A DNA stretch of 44,499 bases from a virus. Below are positions 41,288 to 44,499 of the stretch, piece by piece. The number at the start of each line of letters is the position of its first letter. Within the stretch, counting starts at the first letter, position 1. The stretch lies in the IMG/VR virus record IMGVR_UViG_3300025138_000002, positions 1 through 44,499 of that record. One strand, written 5' to 3'. The translations under genes and the position numbers were made by a program. The notes beneath the pieces were generated by a model that saw only the letters and a list, made by a program, of their open reading frames with translations, was not told the origin of the DNA and did no database searches.

Positions 41288-41766
41288 CCATGGGCAATTT
41301 TGAATTTAGCAAGCGATCCAGAAGCAAAATGGAAGGGATTGATACGCGACTAGTTGCCATTTCTAAAATGGCCATCAAGCGGTCTGTGTTTGATTTTGGC
41401 ATCACATGTGGCCTGAGAACTGAAGCAGAACAGAAGGCGCTCTATGCGGCAAAGGCAAGCCAGTGCGATGGCGTAAAGAATAAAAGTAAGCATCAGTCAG
41501 GCATGGCTGTAGACGTTGCCGTTTATATTGGCCCACGGCTATCGTGGGAGAGCAACCTGTATGATGATGTGTGTGACGCCTATGTGTCCGCTGCCCGGCA
41601 GCACGGTGGCGTAGGCTTACGCTGGGGCGGTGCTTGGCACATTGACAACATGCTAGAGTATGAAGGCACATCTGAGAACGCTACGCTACAGTATGTAGAT
41701 TTGCGGAGGTCACAGGGCAGGCGTCCATTTATGGACAGCGTCCACTTGGAGATATTCGACTTATGA
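41284..41766 (+). CDS. Endolysin, M15-family peptidase (L-Ala-D-Glu type)
   Basis: A 160-residue peptidoglycan peptidase. FGITCGLRTEAEQKALYAAKASQCDGVKN is followed by KHQSGMAVDV (His70 and Asp77, zinc ligands) and by WHIDN (His119), the third ligand, in the VanY/M15C pattern of T5-endolysin-like enzymes that cut the peptide stem. The size suits a single catalytic domain without a binding domain, as in phages of Gram-negative hosts. ATG at 41284 overlaps the holin stop. Confidence 0.93.
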   Translation: MTMGNFEFSKRSRSKMEGIDTRLVAISKMAIKRSVFDFGITCGLRTEAEQKALYAAKASQCDGVKNKSKHQSGMAVDVAVYIGPRLSWESNLYDDVCDAYVSAARQHGGVGLRWGGAWHIDNMLEYEGTSENATLQYVDLRRSQGRRPFMDSVHLEIFDL

Positions 41767-41972
41767 CAGATCAGATACCAGACAAAGCAGCGTATCAATC
41801 AAACAGGCGCAAAATGTGTTGGGTGTGTTTGACCATGCTATCGTTTATGGTCGCGGCGATCATTGTATCGCCAGAGCGGTACGGCTCACTACCAGCATTT
41901 GACATGGCATTCCTTGCGCTGTCAGGGCTGGTAGCGGCCTATTTCGGCGCAACCGCAATCGCCAAACGTTAG
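41763..41972 (+). CDS. Small two-transmembrane protein, lysis cassette
   Basis: A 69-residue protein with membrane segments at about 19-36 and 47-66 and a short basic end. ATG at 41763 overlaps the endolysin stop (ATGA). It could be a second holin, an antiholin or a pinholin-like protein. It ends tail-to-tail with the leftward gene at 41969, the stop codons overlapping by two bases; no terminator separates the arms. Confidence 0.72.
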   Translation: MTDQIPDKAAYQSNRRKMCWVCLTMLSFMVAAIIVSPERYGSLPAFDMAFLALSGLVAAYFGATAIAKR

Positions 41973-42301
41973 CGGATACGGCAAACAATAGAGCGCAACC
42001 GCGCACCGTTGTCGCGCATCCATTCGATAGGGCGCTGCCAGCTGCGTGTGCCGTTGTCACGCGCTACATCTGCGTCACGCCATTCTGAACACCTACGCGC
42101 CATCAGAGACGGCAGCTTGTGGCTGTATGCAAAGTCCCGGTCATAACGGCAGGCCATCATCAGGTCATACAGTTCTGCGCCGCGAACTGCCCGGCGGTTG
42201 TTGTACGTCTTACGGCAAGCAGTGCAGCAAAACCGGGCTTCCCGCTTTTTGCTAGTAAATTCTTCTGCACACTCATCACATGTTTTTTTAAAGATAGTCA
42301 T
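41969..42301 (-). CDS. Zinc-finger phage protein
   Basis: A 110-residue basic protein. CDECAEEFTSKKREARFCCTACRKTYNNRR (Cys8, Cys11 and the CCTAC group at 25-29) forms a zinc-finger of a type common in short phage proteins, followed by AVRGAELYDLMMACRYDR. It may bind DNA or RNA; no function is proven. It is the last gene of the leftward arm. ATG at 42301 follows CCAACGGAGAAACCTG; a sigma70-like promoter is 36 bases upstream. Confidence 0.78.
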   Translation of the reverse strand: MTIFKKTCDECAEEFTSKKREARFCCTACRKTYNNRRAVRGAELYDLMMACRYDRDFAYSHKLPSLMARRCSEWRDADVARDNGTRSWQRPIEWMRDNGARLRSIVCRIR

Positions 42302-42336
42302 CAGGTTTCTCCGTTGGCTGTGTTGCGACTAGTCAC

Positions 42337-42365
42337 ACTATGAACTAATCAGTGCCTGATGACAA
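42337..42365 (-). promoter_or_regulatory. Sigma70-like promoter before the zinc-finger gene
   Basis: Read leftward: -35 TTGTCA (42365-42360), 17 bases, and -10 CATAGT (42342-42337). The spacer contains CAGGCACTGAT, identical to the core at 5905-5932 and 6731-6758, but the -10 is degenerate. The promoter overlaps the 3' end of the small gene at 42345-42524. Confidence 0.6.
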
Positions 42366-42524
42366 CCATTTTTTAAACATTAATGTAAATTCTACTGAGC
42401 GGTCCTTTGGAACCCAGACGCAGCGCCTGTCGCTGTCTTGCTTTTTGCGGTCTGCGTATTCTTTCTGCGCTTGTGCGTGGGCCTGCCGCGCAACAGTCAC
42501 AGTGTCTAATTGTGGGTCAGTCAT
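42345..42524 (-). CDS. Small basic protein, 59 residues
   Basis: A short ORF with a helical first half (VARQAHAQAQKEYADRKKQ) and a second half CVWVPKDRSVEFTLMFKKWLSS that looks structured. ATG at 42524 overlaps the upstream stop as ATGACTGA, which indicates coupled translation. The function is unknown. Its last codons contain the core of the promoter for the next gene. Confidence 0.6.
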   Translation of the reverse strand: MTDPQLDTVTVARQAHAQAQKEYADRKKQDSDRRCVWVPKDRSVEFTLMFKKWLSSGTD

Positions 42525-42786
42525 GTTCTTGTCTCTTTTCTATGACCATCAACATTGTCCGGGCGTACCCGCCAATGTCGTTGATGCTATCAAGGTGGGT
42601 GGGGTTGTGAATTAACCGTGCCAACTTCACACAGATCATCTCCATGGCGTGGCGTAGCACGGGGTCGCTGCACTCTGCCAGAACGGCTTTGAGTGCAGCG
42701 GCACGTCTAAAGTCATCAAGCGGGTGGCCATAATCGGCCCCCCGCTCATTGACAATGTCAGTGGTAGTTTGGTCAAAATCAGTCAT
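42517..42786 (-). CDS. DUF6378-like phage protein
   Basis: An 89-residue protein. RGADYGHPLDDFRRAAALKAVL, HAMEMICVKLARLIHNPTHLDSINDIGGYARTM match a short helical phage family with the RG-x-YG-x-P and K-x-AR motifs (DUF6378 type), resembling MazG-like helical folds in general pattern only. ATG at 42786 overlaps the upstream stop as ATGACTGA; the frame is open to 42963 but the extension is Arg/Lys-rich and unlike the family. The function is unknown. Confidence 0.78.
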   Translation of the reverse strand: MTDFDQTTTDIVNERGADYGHPLDDFRRAAALKAVLAECSDPVLRHAMEMICVKLARLIHNPTHLDSINDIGGYARTMLMVIEKRQEHD

Positions 42787-43108
42787 TAAAACTGGGTGTT
42801 TCACGTTTGAGTATTTCGTGCGCCGCTTCAAGTGATTTATATCCCGCATCAATCTGGCGTTTGGCCGTCTGAAGAATGTCCTCTGCTTCGTCATACAGTT
42901 CAGCCCATTCTTCGCGATTGCGTCTGTGCGCTTCTGTGAGGTCTTCCTGCGCCGCCTTGTCAACGCGCAGCCCCTGCAGTTCTTCCAGAAGGTTTTGAAG
43001 CCACGCAGGCTGGTCGGGCATCAAGGATATATTTAACAGATCGTTGTCTCTGACAGGCATATGATCAGACCTGTTCGACAGGTGGTTCAATTCAGTTGGT
43101 TGGTACAT
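42779..43108 (-). CDS. Hypothetical coiled-coil protein
   Basis: A 109-residue acidic protein; residues about 30-105 form a long coiled coil (LLEELQGLRVDKAAQEDLTEAHRRNREEWAELYDEAEDILQ). No domain is recognised. ATG at 43108 follows TTAGGGAGCCTTTCCA and overlaps the end of the membrane HTH gene by 17 bases. A structural or adaptor role is possible. Confidence 0.72.
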   Translation of the reverse strand: MYQPTELNHLSNRSDHMPVRDNDLLNISLMPDQPAWLQNLLEELQGLRVDKAAQEDLTEAHRRNREEWAELYDEAEDILQTAKRQIDAGYKSLEAAHEILKRETPSFND

Positions 43109-43454
43109 TGGAAAGGCTCCCTAAATAATAAGCTACAATTAAAGAAAGAAAGAACCCGGCAAACAGTAGGGCGCGGGTAGGGATTAGGAACCCGTCAGGC
43201 GCGGCTTCTTCGCGGGGTTCAAACGACAGGGGGATAGGTGTGGGCAGATCGAACACCGGGTCAGGGACAGCCACAGAGGGCGCAGGGGCCATCAAGGTAG
43301 CGTCCCGGCGCATATGGGACAAACGAATAGACACGGCCTTAGACGTGCGCCCCAGTGCGTCTCCTATTACCGCTGGCTTATCACCTGCCAGATACATTTC
43401 GCGCAGCGTGGTTTCGTCAGCTACCGTCCATCTTGTTTTCATTTTAATATACAT
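43092..43454 (-). CDS. Membrane-anchored HTH (Myb/SANT-like) protein
   Basis: A 120-residue protein. Residues 8-50 (RWTVADETTLREMYLAG, IGDALGRTSKAVSIRLSHMRR) form a Myb/SANT-like helix-turn-helix of the kind found in small phage DNA-binding proteins. A Pro/acidic linker follows, then a membrane helix at about 94-113 (RALLFAGFFLSLIVAYYLG). This would tether a DNA-binding head to the inner membrane. The start is ATG at 43454 after GCAACGGAGATTGCAC; an in-frame TTG at 43460 lies too close to that site. The regulatory target is unknown. Confidence 0.78.
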   Translation of the reverse strand: MYIKMKTRWTVADETTLREMYLAGDKPAVIGDALGRTSKAVSIRLSHMRRDATLMAPAPSVAVPDPVFDLPTPIPLSFEPREEAAPDGFLIPTRALLFAGFFLSLIVAYYLGSLSNVPTN

Positions 43455-43477
43455 GTGCAATCTCCGTTGCGGTTGGC

Positions 43478-43507
43478 ACGGTAATTCAAGCGAACTTAAA
43501 TTACCGT
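43478..43507 (-). other. 13-bp hairpin with TTCG tetraloop in the leftward mRNA
   Basis: Read leftward: ACGGTAATTTAAG, TTCG, CTTGAATTACCGT, a 13-bp stem with one G-U pair and a loop that as UUCG is unusually stable. It lies between the stop at 43515 and the start at 43454. No U-tract follows, so mRNA stability, processing or attenuation is more likely than termination. Confidence 0.7.
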
Positions 43508-43514
43508 ACAGGGT

Positions 43515-43958
43515 TTAGCGTTTCTTGCACTCTGGCCCAATGCCGTCAGTCAAGCTGTCGGGGTGGGTCAGGGTGCGGTTGCATCTGCAGCAACGACCTT
43601 CGTGCTGCACAGATAATTTGGCAGGCATGTTGTCCTGCGCTAGGTGGCCCAACGCCCAAGACAATGCTTGAAATGAGGGCAATTCTGAACGGCCTTTTTT
43701 ACCAGCGACCAGTTCAAGATTAAATTCTGGTACAAAACCGATGTACATAAAATGCGAATAGTCAGTGTTGTCGCTACCGACCAGCACGTTAACAAAGTAC
43801 ATGCCGCCATACGCGCCTGTTTCTTTGTCTTTCTTTTGCTGCACTTTGTAGGTGTAATGTGTACCGCTGGCCAAAGACTTGAGAGTGAACATGGCACGGC
43901 CACCTTTAATAAAAGTGGTTGCGTCTTGGGCGTTTTCAAAAGGAACTACTGCAGTCAT
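43515..43958 (-). CDS. Early protein with DUF6011-like zinc-binding tail
   Basis: A 147-residue protein. Residues 20-85 are beta-rich (FTLKSLASGTHYTYKVQQ, GGMYFVNVLVGSDN, HFMYIGFVPEF); the C-terminus (Cys123, Cys124, Cys126 and Cys144, in GRCCRCNRTLTHPDSLTDGIGPECKKR-type order) matches the DUF6011 zinc-binding motif that ends several phage proteins. The function is unknown. ATG at 43958 follows ACAACGGAGATTTTAAC; the longer frame to 43982 has no ribosome site. First gene after the promoter at 44009-44036. Confidence 0.8.
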   Translation of the reverse strand: MTAVVPFENAQDATTFIKGGRAMFTLKSLASGTHYTYKVQQKKDKETGAYGGMYFVNVLVGSDNTDYSHFMYIGFVPEFNLELVAGKKGRSELPSFQALSWALGHLAQDNMPAKLSVQHEGRCCRCNRTLTHPDSLTDGIGPECKKR

Positions 43959-44008
43959 GTTAAAATCTCCGTTGTTGCACACGCGCTCTGCATCTGCTTC
44001 TGCTAGCG

Positions 44009-44036
44009 ATTATACACGCATCAGCGCATGACGCAA
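44009..44036 (-). promoter_or_regulatory. Sigma70-like promoter for the small regulatory cluster
   Basis: Read leftward: -35 TTGCGT (44036-44031), 16 bases, and -10 TATAAT (44014-44009). The spacer CATGCGCTGAT differs at two places from the core of the other promoters. It drives the gene at 43958 and those after it. Confidence 0.78.
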
Positions 44037-44045
44037 GCACTGATA

Positions 44046-44225
44046 TCATTTTAATTTATCTACAGGTTTGCAAATGCAATCTATGTCTGTGCGCTTGGTA
44101 ATGCCCAGCGGCACAGGCGCTTGTGTGTTGAGCGCGTTGGATATGTAGGTGCAGTGGTTCACGTCTGCAAACCGCTGCGACTGATTTATAATTTTGCCGT
44201 CTGCGTAGCACACCAGCAAAAACAC
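44046..44225 (-). CDS. Small secreted or membrane-linked protein, 59 residues
   Basis: Follows the polymerase stop after 19 bases. From a GTG at 44225 the frame encodes FLLVCYADG at the start (a short hydrophobic lead), then VNHCTYISNALNTQ and CICKPV; such Cys-containing small proteins with a C-x-Y-x(2)-A/N-L pattern recur in marine phages. No ATG or clear ribosome site precedes it, and the frame is open somewhat further upstream, so the start is uncertain. It ends 10 bases before the next promoter. Confidence 0.45.
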   Translation of the reverse strand: MFLLVCYADGKIINQSQRFADVNHCTYISNALNTQAPVPLGITKRTDIDCICKPVDKLK

Positions 44226-44244
44226 AATGACTGCTTCGATGGCG

Positions 44245-44499
44245 TCACCCCAATGCGCTCCAGTTCTGACCGATGCCCCCCTCTACAAGACCATCCAGTG
44301 GCGCACCCGGAAACAGGTCTTTGTATCCTTCCAGCATATCTAATTCCATTACCTCTAACACCTCTTGACTGTCCCGACTAGACGCCTCTGTTATAATGGC
44401 GTCATGGATAGTGGCCAGCATTCTAGTGAGGCGATGCCTGCCGTCATGGCGCAGGGCGTCCAGCGACTGCTTATGGCGTACAATGGCTCTGGCCATTAC
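44245..44499 (-). CDS. polA-like: DNA polymerase, family A (3' part; partial at the window edge)
   Basis: The C-terminal piece of the polymerase that begins at 1674. Its first 123 bases duplicate 1-123, including motif C (TIHDAIITEA). The unique part adds 43 residues after Arg/Ser of that overlap, running to a TGA at 44245 with EVLEVMELDMLEGYKDLFPGAPLDGLVEGG. The frame matches the left part exactly across the join. It is not a separate gene. Confidence 0.93.
   Translation of the reverse strand, partial: VMARAIVRHKQSLDALRHDGRHRLTRMLATIHDAIITEASSRDSQEVLEVMELDMLEGYKDLFPGAPLDGLVEGGIGQNWSALG
44377..44499. repeat. Direct terminal repeat, right copy
   Basis: Identical to 1-123 by direct reading; see the left copy. 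The repeat ends exactly at the window end, so its true extent on a physical molecule cannot be judged. Confidence 0.95.

Noticed and set aside
42517-42963. Longer start for the DUF6378-like gene
   Set aside because: The extra 59 residues are Arg/Lys-rich, overlap another gene's coding frame and lack a ribosome site.

Overview
The window is an apparently complete genome of a tailed phage with a short T7-type tail (podovirus architecture), probably of a Gram-negative, likely aquatic proteobacterial host. The host is inferred only from gene content (sigma70-like promoters, three-helix holin, M15 endolysin, T7-like internal core) and cannot be named. The first 123 bases are repeated exactly at the end (1-123 = 44377-44499), and a family A DNA polymerase gene runs in frame across that junction. 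The contig therefore closes into a 44,376-bp circle, or comes from a circularly permuted or terminally redundant molecule, cut open inside the polymerase gene. No integrase, repressor, reverse transcriptase, CRISPR array, phage RNA polymerase or recognisable tRNA was seen, so a lytic phage using host RNA polymerase is the simplest reading.

Layout on the circle. A leftward arm runs from 6680 through 1/44376 down to 41969. It carries an unknown 70-residue protein, a cysteine-peptidase-like protein, ArdC antirestriction protein, an SF2/SNF2-type helicase, a Cas4/RecB-type nuclease, an acidic protein of possible ssDNA-binding role, a strong terminator, DNA polymerase, a tiny protein, then a cluster of small putative regulatory genes (a zinc protein with a DUF6011-like tail, a membrane-anchored HTH protein, a coiled-coil protein, a DUF6378-like protein, a small basic protein and a zinc-finger protein). 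Four sigma70-like promoters sharing a core between -35 and -10 lie in this arm, and most of its main genes share the leader CAACGGAG.

The rightward arm runs from 6826 to 41972: primase-helicase, RuvC-type resolvase, a GIY-YIG/small-terminase fusion, large terminase, a GNAT acetyltransferase, portal, a Bordetella phage BPP-1-like head set (Bbp19-like, scaffold, GP7/Bbp17-like capsid, Bbp16-like cement), a strong terminator, tail adaptor and nozzle, a second GNAT, three internal core proteins, two tail fibre/receptor-binding proteins and a lysis cassette. The two arms meet tail-to-tail with overlapping stop codons at 41969-41972 and diverge at 6681-6825.

The most unusual items are: (1) a GIY-YIG nuclease domain fused to the terminase small subunit; (2) a 3768-residue polyvalent protein filling about a quarter of the genome, with an embedded methyltransferase-like domain and an HEAGH metalloprotease motif, in the slot of the T7 gp16 core protein; (3) a receptor-binding-type protein built as an apparent seven-bladed RCC1 propeller; (4) an out-of-frame ORF with its own ribosome site inside the giant gene; (5) a nested repeat/hairpin region before the resolvase; and (6) a shared promoter/operator set controlling the leftward arm.
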